Shown here: positions 10,370-15,934 of the stretch, piece after piece
Position numbering within the stretch: the first letter of the stretch is position 1
How the letters are laid out: every line of letters begins with the position of its first letter
Assembly: GCA_021785235.1 (NCBI GenBank)
Contig: JAJYGB010000210.1
Span: 1 to 16,499 of the forward strand
DNA from: Bacteroidota bacterium
GTDB lineage: Bacteria > Bacteroidota > Kryptoniia > Kryptoniales > JAKASW01
Direction of reading: 5' to 3'
DNA length: 16,499 nt
Program-made: the position numbers and the translations under genes
The notes under the pieces: model-generated
Databases searched by the model: none
Told to the model about the DNA's origin: nothing
The model's input: only the letters and a program-made list of their open reading frames with translations

Positions 10370-10957
10370 TTATCTCTCTAGTTCAACTTCAGTAAAACTC
10401 AATTCGACGGGAGTTGGGCGGCCGAATATCGTTACGGTCACCTTCAACTTCATACGGTCCTCGTTCACTTCGGACACTTCACCTTTGAAGGTCGAGAACG
10501 GACCGCTTATTACCTTGACCTTGTCTCCGGACTTGAACGGCACTTCCATGACCTGCCGTTCCTCGTGTTCGTCAATCCTACCTTTCATCCTGACAACCTC
10601 GTCCGGGCGGAGCGGGCTCGGATCGCCTTTCGGGCCGACAAAGCTGATTATGGACGGCACGCTGAGAATAAACGCCTTGACCCTTTCATCCATCTCAGCC
10701 TCGACCATCACGTATCCCGGCATGAAATTTCGGGTCTTGACCTTTCTCTTACCGCTTTCGCTGATAGTCGGGACCTTTTCCGTGGGGACCACGATCTCTC
10801 CAAACTTCTCTCGGAGGTCCGATTCCTTCAGCTGACTATCCAGATACGCCACCGCCTTATTTTCCTGTCCGGAATAAGTACGAACGACATACCATCGCTT
10901 GGTAGATACCTTTGCCGGCTCGACAACTTCTTTCTTCCCGACCGGTTCGTCGCTCAT
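10370..10957 (-). CDS. nusG: Transcription termination/antitermination protein NusG
   Basis: NusG binds the RNA polymerase clamp, suppresses pausing and links polymerase to Rho or to ribosomal protein S10. The 195 residues include a charged N-terminal extension of about 20, then the NGN domain beginning RWYVVRTYSGQENKA (21-35) with NFMPGYVMVE at 77-86. The C-terminal KOW domain is at about 138-193 (FKSGDKVKVISGPFSTFKG). The ATG overlaps the secE stop in an ATGA arrangement, typical of translational coupling. An AAGG also lies upstream of the start. The linker between NGN and KOW is acidic and short, with no insertion like that of the specialised paralogues. Confidence 0.98.
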   Translation of the reverse strand: MSDEPVGKKEVVEPAKVSTKRWYVVRTYSGQENKAVAYLDSQLKESDLREKFGEIVVPTEKVPTISESGKRKVKTRNFMPGYVMVEAEMDERVKAFILSVPSIISFVGPKGDPSPLRPDEVVRMKGRIDEHEERQVMEVPFKSGDKVKVISGPFSTFKGEVSEVNEDRMKLKVTVTIFGRPTPVELSFTEVELER

Positions 10958-11136
10958 AATATATACCTTAGTGCGAGGTTGACTATCGTATCGACAGCGT
11001 AGATAAAGACGGCCATGATCAAAGTGGCGACGAGCACGACTGACGTGAAATCTTTCAGCTCATCCTTCGTCGGCCATGTCACCTTCTTCATTTCTTTAAC
11101 GACATCTTCGAAGAAGCCGATAATTTTTTCTCTCAT
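10954..11136 (-). CDS. secE: Preprotein translocase subunit SecE
   Basis: SecE clamps SecY in the inner-membrane Sec channel. The product is the short single-span form of 60 residues. An amphipathic helix with the conserved VKEMKKVTWPTKDEL (about 13-27) is followed by one hydrophobic membrane segment (about 33-57, rich in V, A, L and I). The ATG at 11136 is preceded by AGAGGA at good spacing. A longer reading frame continues upstream but would run through tRNA-Trp, so I reject it. The stop overlaps the nusG start. E. coli SecE has three spans; the one-span form is common elsewhere. Confidence 0.96.
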   Translation of the reverse strand: MREKIIGFFEDVVKEMKKVTWPTKDELKDFTSVVLVATLIMAVFIYAVDTIVNLALRYIL

Positions 11137-11223
11137 TATATATCCTCTGTTCTGCACGCCTGCGTGCTGAGACACCTGTCTATGTTTTTCTGCACCGCGA
11201 AGCCAGGCACTTCGGCGTGCAAG

Positions 11224-11296
<73 letters not shown>

Positions 11297-11300
11297 ATCT

Positions 11301-11370
11301 CACGTTCACAATTCTCAATTTTGAATTCTTAATTCTCAACTAAAAATTCGGAATCCAAAATTCAAAATTA
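11301..11370 (-). repeat. Degenerate heptanucleotide tandem repeat (about ten units)
   Basis: Read on the minus strand from the rpmG stop codon at 11370, the AT-rich spacer divides exactly into ten 7-nt units. Most fit GAATTNN: TAATTTT, GAATTTT, GGATTCC, GAATTTT, TAGTTGA, GAATTAA, GAATTCA, AAATTGA, GAATTGT, GAACGTG. The run begins at the stop codon of rpmG and ends 4 nt before tRNA-Trp. It is much more AT-rich than its surroundings. Degenerate heptanucleotide repeats of this sort are known as short tandemly repeated elements in some bacteria, notably cyanobacteria; a link to them is only inference. Confidence 0.6.
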
Positions 11371-11517
11371 CTTTGTCTCCTTGTGTGATGTATGCTTGTT
11401 GCAGAATCGGCAATACTTCTTGTATTCGACTCTACCCGTTTGCTTCCTCTTGTTCTTGGTTGTCGTATAATTGCGGTGTTTGCAAACAGTGCATTCGAGC
11501 GTGACTATGTCTCTCAT
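11368..11517 (-). CDS. rpmG: Ribosomal protein bL33
   Basis: L33 is a small 50S protein near the E site. The 49-residue product reads [20 protein letters not shown] and onwards, with four cysteines in two CxxC pairs (C9/C12 and C36/C39). It is thus the zinc-ribbon (C+) form of L33. The core [21 protein letters not shown] is typical of the family. The start ATG follows AAGGAAAG at good spacing. It lies between tRNA-Thr(GGT) and tRNA-Trp, exactly where many genomes have tuf; an rpmG upstream of secE-nusG is also common. The stop codon forms the first unit of a heptanucleotide repeat. Confidence 0.96.
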   Translation of the reverse strand: MRDIVTLECTVCKHRNYTTTKNKRKQTGRVEYKKYCRFCNKHTSHKETK

Positions 11518-11534
11518 ATTCTTTCCTTAATTAG

Positions 11535-11569
11535 GCGCCGCCCGCCGGAAGACTTCCGTGGAGTGGCGC
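11535..11569 (-). other. Stem-loop between tRNA-Thr and rpmG
   Basis: On the minus strand GCGCC (11565-11569) pairs with GGCGC (11535-11539). Inside, CGGAA pairs with TTCCG around a GTC triloop, with a symmetric 6x6 internal loop between the two helices. It begins 1 nt after the tRNA-Thr 3' end and stops 17 nt before the rpmG start. It could be a tRNA-mRNA processing site or an rpmG leader; I know of no described family to assign it to. Confidence 0.4.
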
Positions 11570-11570
11570 G

Positions 11571-11643
11571 AGCTCACGACGGGACTCGAACCCGTGACCT
11601 ACGCCTTACCAAGGCGTTGCTCTACCAGCTGAGCTACGTGAGC
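11571..11643 (-). tRNA. tRNA-Thr (anticodon GGT)
   Basis: The 73-nt cloverleaf has a perfect acceptor stem (GCTCACG with CGTGAGC), an anticodon stem ACGCC/GGCGT around the loop TTGGTAA, and a T arm CACGG/CCGTC-type with loop TTCGAGT. The discriminator is T. CCA is not encoded. In E. coli the gene with this anticodon (thrT) directly precedes tufB; here rpmG follows. Confidence 0.97.
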
Positions 11644-11655
11644 GGACACAATATT

Positions 11656-11693
11656 AAAAAAGAAAACCGACGCGCAGGTATTATGCCCTGTGC
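11656..11693 (-). terminator. Possible intrinsic terminator or attenuator between tRNA-Gly and tRNA-Thr(GGT)
   Basis: On the minus strand GCACAGG (11687-11693) pairs with CCTGCGC (11672-11678) except for one A-C mismatch, around an 8-nt loop. After GTCGG comes the T-rich tract TTTTCTTTTTT (11656-11666). The five bases between stem and T tract weaken the case for a true terminator. If active, it would reduce read-through from the first three tRNAs into thrT-rpmG-trpT-secE. The rest of the 122-nt spacer holds only one short hairpin (11744-11760, CCGAAG/CTTCGG), 5 nt after tRNA-Gly. Confidence 0.3.
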
Positions 11694-11765
11694 GGCGCAT
11701 CTCACCAGACCCCTGGGGGCGCTGGGCGATAACCGATGCCTTTCCGAAGCGGCTCTTCGGACAAG

Positions 11766-11838
11766 AGCGGGAGACGGGACTCGAACCCGCGACCAACAGC
11801 TTGGAAGGCTGTGACTCTACCAACTGAGTTACTCCCGC
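11766..11838 (-). tRNA. tRNA-Gly (anticodon TCC)
   Basis: The 73-nt cloverleaf has a perfect acceptor stem (GCGGGAG with CTCCCGC), an anticodon stem ACAGC/GCTGT around the loop CTTCCAA, and a T arm GCGGG/CCCGT-type with loop TTCGAGT. The discriminator is T and CCA is not encoded. It corresponds in position and anticodon to E. coli glyT. Confidence 0.97.
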
Positions 11839-11990
11839 GTTTGAACTTCAAACCTGGAAGAGTTTCACTCGCAGTGATCACGATGTCCTCAAATATCGCG
11901 ACACAAAACCTGCTCGGGGGAGACAGAAGTCACTCCCGCATCTCAAAACAAATTTTTGTTCCTGGCCGACAACATCCAACAAGAAGGCGG
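11839..11990. other. Long spacer between tRNA-Tyr and tRNA-Gly
   Basis: These 152 nt between two co-oriented tRNAs hold no gene. The inverted repeat GTTTGAAGTTCAAAC (11839-11853) abuts the first base of tRNA-Gly, and a weaker palindrome surrounds AACAAAAATTTGTT near 11947-11960. I see no convincing promoter or terminator. The abutting hairpin could guide 5' processing, but that is a guess. Confidence 0.35.
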
Positions 11991-12074
11991 TGGGCGGCGG
12001 GGGATTCGAACCCTCTAAGGCGTAAGCCAACGGATTTACAGTCCGCCCCGGCTCTCCAACTCCGGCGTCCGCCC
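11991..12074 (-). tRNA. tRNA-Tyr (anticodon GTA)
   Basis: This is an 84-nt class II tRNA. The anticodon stem GCGGA/TCCGT closes the loop CTGTAAA, and a long variable arm (near TGGCTTACGCCTTA) and T loop TTCGAAT follow, with discriminator A. Six of seven acceptor pairs form (GGGCGG with CCGCCC), but the seventh is A-G. One T-stem pair (GAGGG with CCCCC) is A-C. CCA is not encoded. The gene lies 15 nt downstream of tRNA-Thr(TGT), as in E. coli thrU-tyrU. Confidence 0.94.
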
Positions 12075-12089
12075 AAATATTCGCAACCG

Positions 12090-12162
12090 AGCTGGCGAAG
12101 GGATTTGAACCCCCGACCTGCTGATTACAAGTCAGCTGCTCTACCAACTGAGCTACGCCAGC
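12090..12162 (-). tRNA. tRNA-Thr (anticodon TGT)
   Basis: The 73-nt cloverleaf has a perfect acceptor stem (GCTGGCG with CGCCAGC), an anticodon stem GCTGA/TCAGC around the loop CTTGTAA, and a T arm with two G-U pairs and loop TTCAAAT. The discriminator is T. CCA is not encoded. It is the first gene after the promoter candidate and matches E. coli thrU in anticodon and rank. Confidence 0.97.
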
Positions 12163-12183
12163 ATTTTGCATTTTGAGCTAATA

Positions 12184-12211
12184 AATTTAACAAAAAAAGC
12201 GAGAAAGTCAA
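12184..12211 (-). promoter_or_regulatory. Candidate promoter of the tRNA-rpmG-secE-nusG block
   Basis: On the minus strand TTGACT (12206-12211) is followed after 16 nt by TAAATT (12184-12189), within TAAATTTA, 22 nt upstream of tRNA-Thr(TGT). TTGACT is close to the -35 consensus TTGACA. TAAATTTA also fits the Bacteroidota -7 motif TAnnTTTG at seven of eight positions. A start near 12177 would leave a leader of about 15 nt. The surrounding AT-rich tract stands out from its context. Position and motifs agree, but no transcript data exist here. Confidence 0.55.
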
Positions 12212-12367
12212 GGTCAAAATCAGCACGCAAAACCGACGCATAATCAGTGACTTACAGCGTTCCCCCTCTCCCTTGGACTGGTGATTTTCACGTTCGGCTC
12301 GTATTTTGCACCGAAAGGCGATTACCCCGACTTCCACCGAGATCCCTCCCCAGACCGTTAAGCCTCA

Positions 12368-12408
12368 TGCTCTCCCCCTCCCCGCTCCCCGGAGAGGGGG
12401 AAAGAGCA
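12368..12408. repeat. GC-rich imperfect palindrome downstream of the large T9SS protein gene
   Basis: TCCCCCTC (12373-12380) pairs with GAGGGGGA (12394-12401) and continues inward with two further pairs after one mismatch. Outward, TGCTCT pairs with AGAGCA (ending at 12408) after a two-base bulge. It lies 23 nt beyond the stop of the 1141-residue protein gene and has no U tract on either strand. A second C/T-rich run lies near 12260-12277. It may end or stabilise the mRNA, or be a dispersed palindromic repeat of the GGAGAGGGG type seen in many genomes. The rest of 12212-12367 holds nothing I can name. Confidence 0.45.
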
Positions 12409-12430
12409 TACCGCCTCCTTTTCGATCAGC

Positions 12431-15400
12431 TCACTTCATCAGAATCATTTTTCTTATCTCAGAGAACTTGTTCGCGCTGATCCGGAGGAAGTACACGCCG
12501 CTCGAAAGCGACGATCCATCGAACCTCACGCTGTAGTAGCCGGCGCTCTGATCCTGCTTCACAAGCGTCCTCACCAACCGTCCCATGACGTCGTACACTT
12601 CTAATTCCACGAAACCGCTCGAAGGAATCTGGTACTCGATAGTGGTCGCAGGGTTAAAGGGGTTCGGGTAATTTTGCGAAACACCATACTTGTCCGGAAT
12701 CGCAGGGCGGTCGCCGGCGACGGCCGTGATTGTCAGATTAACTTCATTGGAGTATGCGGAAGTAACATGGGAGTTGTACCCTCTTACACGGTAGTAGTAA
12801 CTCGAACCTGCCACCACCGCAGTATCAACGAACGTGGTTACGTTTGGGCCCACGGTATCCACTTGAGAATACGTTCCTCCGGCGCCCACTTTTCTTTCGA
12901 TCCGGAAGCCGTCTTCGCTGCCCGAGCTGTCTTTCCATGTCAGGACAACATTCGGGCCGGCACTCTGAGCCACGGTAAGATCAGTGGGAGAACGCATGGA
13001 CGTGACGGCATGCGCCAGGTCTGTGAAAGCGGAATTCCCACCCGCATTGTAGGCGTAACATCTGTAAAAGTATTCGACTCCGTCAGCAAGACCTGTGTCC
13101 GGGTACGAGACTGAATTCGAGGCAAGCGTCACGAGAGGAGTCCACGAAGCGGTGGTATCGAGAGTCTTGTCGATCTTGAATCCCATTTCGTTCGCAGAAT
13201 TGTCCGTCCAGCTCAGGTCAATCGCGGAAGAACTCACCGCGCCGGCAACGAGGCCGGATGGGGCTGATGGAGGCGCGAGTATCGTGGTGAAATTCCTGAC
13301 CACCGACCAGGAACTTGTCCCTCCGGGGTTGGTGGCATTCACGCGCCAGTAATACTTTGTCTGATGCAGCAATCCTCCGATACTCTTCGACGTGGAGGTG
13401 ATACCGGCACTATCATAACTGGTCGTTGCAAATGAGGAGTCGGTCGAAACTTGCAGTCGGTAACTTGCCGCTCCAGTGGAGCTGTTCCATGTGAGGGCAG
13501 GGTTCACCGGCACCGCAGTCGCCCCGTTCAGTGGCGTAGCCAACGTAGGGGCCGCGGGTGGAGCTACGACAGCAGTGAAACTCCATACTGTCGACCATGA
13601 ACCGGTTCCACCCGCATTGCTCGCATTCACTCTCCAATAGTATTGCGTCCCATTGACCAAACCGCCAAGAATCACCGAGGTAGCCGTTAACCCGCTGGAG
13701 TCATAGATGGTTGTTGTGAACGAGGAATTGGTGGATACCTGCAGCCTGTAATTGGCTGCTCCCGTCGCACCGTTCCACGAGATGGTGGGATTCACTGCAA
13801 CTCCTGTTGCGCCGTTCGCCGGGGTTGACAATGTGGGAGCAGGTGGAGCGGCGATGATGGTAGTGAAACTCCAAACCGTTGACCAGGCGCTTGCTCCAGC
13901 CGAATTACTCGCGTTAACCCTCCAGTAATACTTTGTCAAATTCAGCAGCCCGCTCAGTGACGCAGAGGTCGTTGACAGCCCACCAGAATTGTAAACAAGA
14001 GTAGCGAAACCCGAATCAGTCGACACCTGCAATCGGTACGTTGCTGCTCCCGAAGAACTGATCCAAGTCAGGGTAGCTCCTGTGCCGACGTTAGTTGAGC
14101 CATTTGCCGGACTCGACAGTCCAGGAACCAGCGGGAGGGCGACGGCCGAACTCGTTACGCCTCCGTTAACGAGAAGTGCCCGGGGGCTCCCCTCGTTAAG
14201 CAGCAACTGCTGGACTGTGAGTGACGATCTCCTTCCGGAAGTTGCCCATGTCGGGACTGAAAAGCGGAGGACACATAAAATGCCGGGGGTAGTGAAATGC
14301 GACGCACCTGCTGCGGCAAAACTAATCGTATTTCCCGTAATGTTCGGGACGTAAGTCCATCCGTCAGTTAACGTCCCCGTAGCTATGATTGCCAGTGGGT
14401 GTATTACCGAGGAATCATAGGTAATCTTTGCCTGGAGACTTTGGACAGGATTGGCTCCGCCAACAGGCGCAATGTATAATGGTACGTCCACCGTGTCGCC
14501 TATTACACCGATTGTGTCCGGAATGGTCACTCTCGTATCGTAGACCTGGATCAGCCCAGAGGTACCGCTGCCGCCATAGACGTCAGTCGCTTTCACGTTG
14601 ACGGTTCCGCCCTTCACCGGAGTAAGTATTCCCCCGCTACTGATTGCTGCAATCGTCGTATCGGTTGTCGACCATGCGTACGGAGGAGTTCCGCCCGAAG
14701 CAGTAAAAGGAAGACTCTCGCCTGCCACAACATTTCCTGTATACGGACTTATGTTCAGCGTTGCGAGATTGATCGTCGAGAAGTAACCGCTCTTCGAATT
14801 GCCGGGCATTGTCTCGTTGAACAGCGAGTTCGCGGGGGTTATGCTCGTCGAGCCGGACGAAACAGCGGACACCTTGAACTGGATGTAGACCAGGACTCCT
14901 CTTCCCGAAAGCGCACTGTTTCCGGCAAATGAGACGCTTACCTTTCCGGGAACATCCGAGTTAACAGCGGGGCTGCTGTAGGATGAGATAAGCGTGCCCG
15001 ACTGAACAATCCCCTGCACACTGAGAAGATTCTGATTGAACGTCAGATCGAACGACCCCGATGTAACGTTGAGGCCGGTCAGGTCAGTAACATAAACCGG
15101 CAAATTAAGCAGCTGTCCCTGGATGACCGATGTGTCGCGGACCGTTAGACTAAAAGCCCTTATCTCGATGGAGTTATTAGTAGTGTCAATAGTACCGTTG
15201 GCATCCACAGCTACGACTTTCGTGAACCCTGCGTGTAGAGCCCTCAGCAGTCCGGAAGAGTTGATGCTTGCGACGCTTCCATTCGTCATGGACCAGTTAT
15301 AGGGAGCCGTCCCGCCGGAAGCCGAGAATTGGAGGCTGTCTCCGATCGTTAGGCTTCCTGAAGTGGGGTAGACTGTTATAGCAGGTGCGGGCTGTGTAAT

Positions 15401-15856
15401 TATACTCGCATTACGCCACGTAATCGCCGGCGATCCCTCATTCAGGAAATTGTGCGCCCCATCGGTGAAAGACAAAGATGTATAGCCGCTACCCACTGCC
15501 TTCAACCGGACGTAGAAAAGTATCCCGGTTCCGCTGAGCGGAGTCGAGCCCGCCGCGGCGACGGTGATTTTTCCGGGGGTGCCCGCATTATATGTAACTG
15601 AGCCGAGCGAACCGCTCATCGTTCCAGCGGTGATGATCGTGTCAGGCGAGAAGACATAAGTGCTGTAGCTTATCTGGAGCTGGAACGCCGTCACGTTCTG
15701 CCCAGTGAGGCTGCTGTCCACGTAGACCGGAAAACTGATCGTGTTCCCCTGCACGACAGTTGAGTCGTGGATCGAAAGACCGATCGTCCCGGCAGTCAGC
15801 CCCTGTAGCGCCGGAAGAAGCAGGAACGCGAGGAGATATTTGAATGATTTAACCAT
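12431..15856 (-). CDS. Secreted multi-domain protein: three cohesin-like modules, Ig-like and FnIII modules, T9SS sorting domain
   Basis: This is a 1141-residue exported protein with no enzyme domain that I recognise. Residues 1-22 are a signal peptide (KSFKYLLAFLLLPALQG). Cohesin-like modules span about 24-157, 235-366 and 441-572; each opens with a DT/DS...G...VPVY-type strand and closes with an LNEGSP or FNETMP turn. The first two are followed by Big_2-like modules (about 158-233 and 368-439, both with SGGTxPYxWS). Three near-identical FnIII modules of exactly 96 residues start at about 577, 673 and 769; two divergent FnIII modules follow (about 866-953 and 955-1044). The T9SS type A sorting domain begins near 1055 (QNYPNPFNPATTIEYQIP), ending SSGVYFLRISANKFSEIRKMILMK. 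An AGGTGA precedes the ATG. The upstream gene is related in type. The likely role is surface adhesion or scaffolding, by inference from domains; the binding partner is unknown. Confidence 0.9.
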   Translation of the reverse strand: MVKSFKYLLAFLLLPALQGLTAGTIGLSIHDSTVVQGNTISFPVYVDSSLTGQNVTAFQLQISYSTYVFSPDTIITAGTMSGSLGSVTYNAGTPGKITVAAAGSTPLSGTGILFYVRLKAVGSGYTSLSFTDGAHNFLNEGSPAITWRNASIITQPAPAITVYPTSGSLTIGDSLQFSASGGTAPYNWSMTNGSVASINSSGLLRALHAGFTKVVAVDANGTIDTTNNSIEIRAFSLTVRDTSVIQGQLLNLPVYVTDLTGLNVTSGSFDLTFNQNLLSVQGIVQSGTLISSYSSPAVNSDVPGKVSVSFAGNSALSGRGVLVYIQFKVSAVSSGSTSITPANSLFNETMPGNSKSGYFSTINLATLNISPYTGNVVAGESLPFTASGGTPPYAWSTTDTTIAAISSGGILTPVKGGTVNVKATDVYGGSGTSGLIQVYDTRVTIPDTIGVIGDTVDVPLYIAPVGGANPVQSLQAKITYDSSVIHPLAIIATGTLTDGWTYVPNITGNTISFAAAGASHFTTPGILCVLRFSVPTWATSGRRSSLTVQQLLLNEGSPRALLVNGGVTSSAVALPLVPGLSSPANGSTNVGTGATLTWISSSGAATYRLQVSTDSGFATLVYNSGGLSTTSASLSGLLNLTKYYWRVNASNSAGASAWSTVWSFTTIIAAPPAPTLSTPANGATGVAVNPTISWNGATGAANYRLQVSTNSSFTTTIYDSSGLTATSVILGGLVNGTQYYWRVNASNAGGTGSWSTVWSFTAVVAPPAAPTLATPLNGATAVPVNPALTWNSSTGAASYRLQVSTDSSFATTSYDSAGITSTSKSIGGLLHQTKYYWRVNATNPGGTSSWSVVRNFTTILAPPSAPSGLVAGAVSSSAIDLSWTDNSANEMGFKIDKTLDTTASWTPLVTLASNSVSYPDTGLADGVEYFYRCYAYNAGGNSAFTDLAHAVTSMRSPTDLTVAQSAGPNVVLTWKDSSGSEDGFRIERKVGAGGTYSQVDTVGPNVTTFVDTAVVAGSSYYYRVRGYNSHVTSAYSNEVNLTITAVAGDRPAIPDKYGVSQNYPNPFNPATTIEYQIPSSGFVELEVYDVMGRLVRTLVKQDQSAGYYSVRFDGSSLSSGVYFLRISANKFSEIRKMILMK
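13265..14128 (-). repeat. Three tandem FnIII-encoding repeats of 288 bp
   Basis: Three in-frame units of 96 codons encode near-identical FnIII modules. Each carries a PANGAT-type start, an AxYRLQVST core, YYWRVNASN and a WSF/NFTT end. The unit length is constant, so they arose by internal duplication. Divergence at both protein and DNA level shows that the duplication is not recent. Such repeats may change in number between strains. Confidence 0.8.
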
Positions 15857-15885
15857 GCTTCACCTGTAATTATCGGGGGAACCGG

Positions 15886-15912
15886 GGCGCGGACAAACTA
15901 CCTGTCCGCGCC
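15886..15912 (-). terminator. Hairpin between the two T9SS protein genes
   Basis: GGCGCGGACA (15886-15895) and TGTCCGCGCC (15903-15912) form a perfect 10-bp GC-rich stem with a 7-nt loop, 22 nt after the upstream gene's stop and 29 nt before the next start. No T tract follows. It could be a terminator, a pause site or a 3'-end stabiliser that uncouples the levels of the two proteins. Confidence 0.5.
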
Positions 15913-15934
15913 GCGCGCTGTTCCACCGGGGTGA

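Noticed and set aside
11301..11370. CRISPR-like array
   Set aside because: The units are 7 nt, contiguous and degenerate, with no spacers.
11392..12176. Plus-strand open frames of 140 and 146 codons across the tRNA cluster
   Set aside because: Phrases such as GTRTRD and RRDSNPRP are translated antisense tRNA T arms, a well-known false protein signature.
12247..12536. Small plus-strand frames in the spacer next to the T9SS protein gene
   Set aside because: Low-complexity, overlap the real gene's 3' end, and no ribosome site or similarity can be seen.
12431..15856. Glycoside hydrolase or peptidase domain in the large secreted protein
   Set aside because: All of the length is accounted for by beta-sandwich modules and the sorting domain; no catalytic motif is visible.
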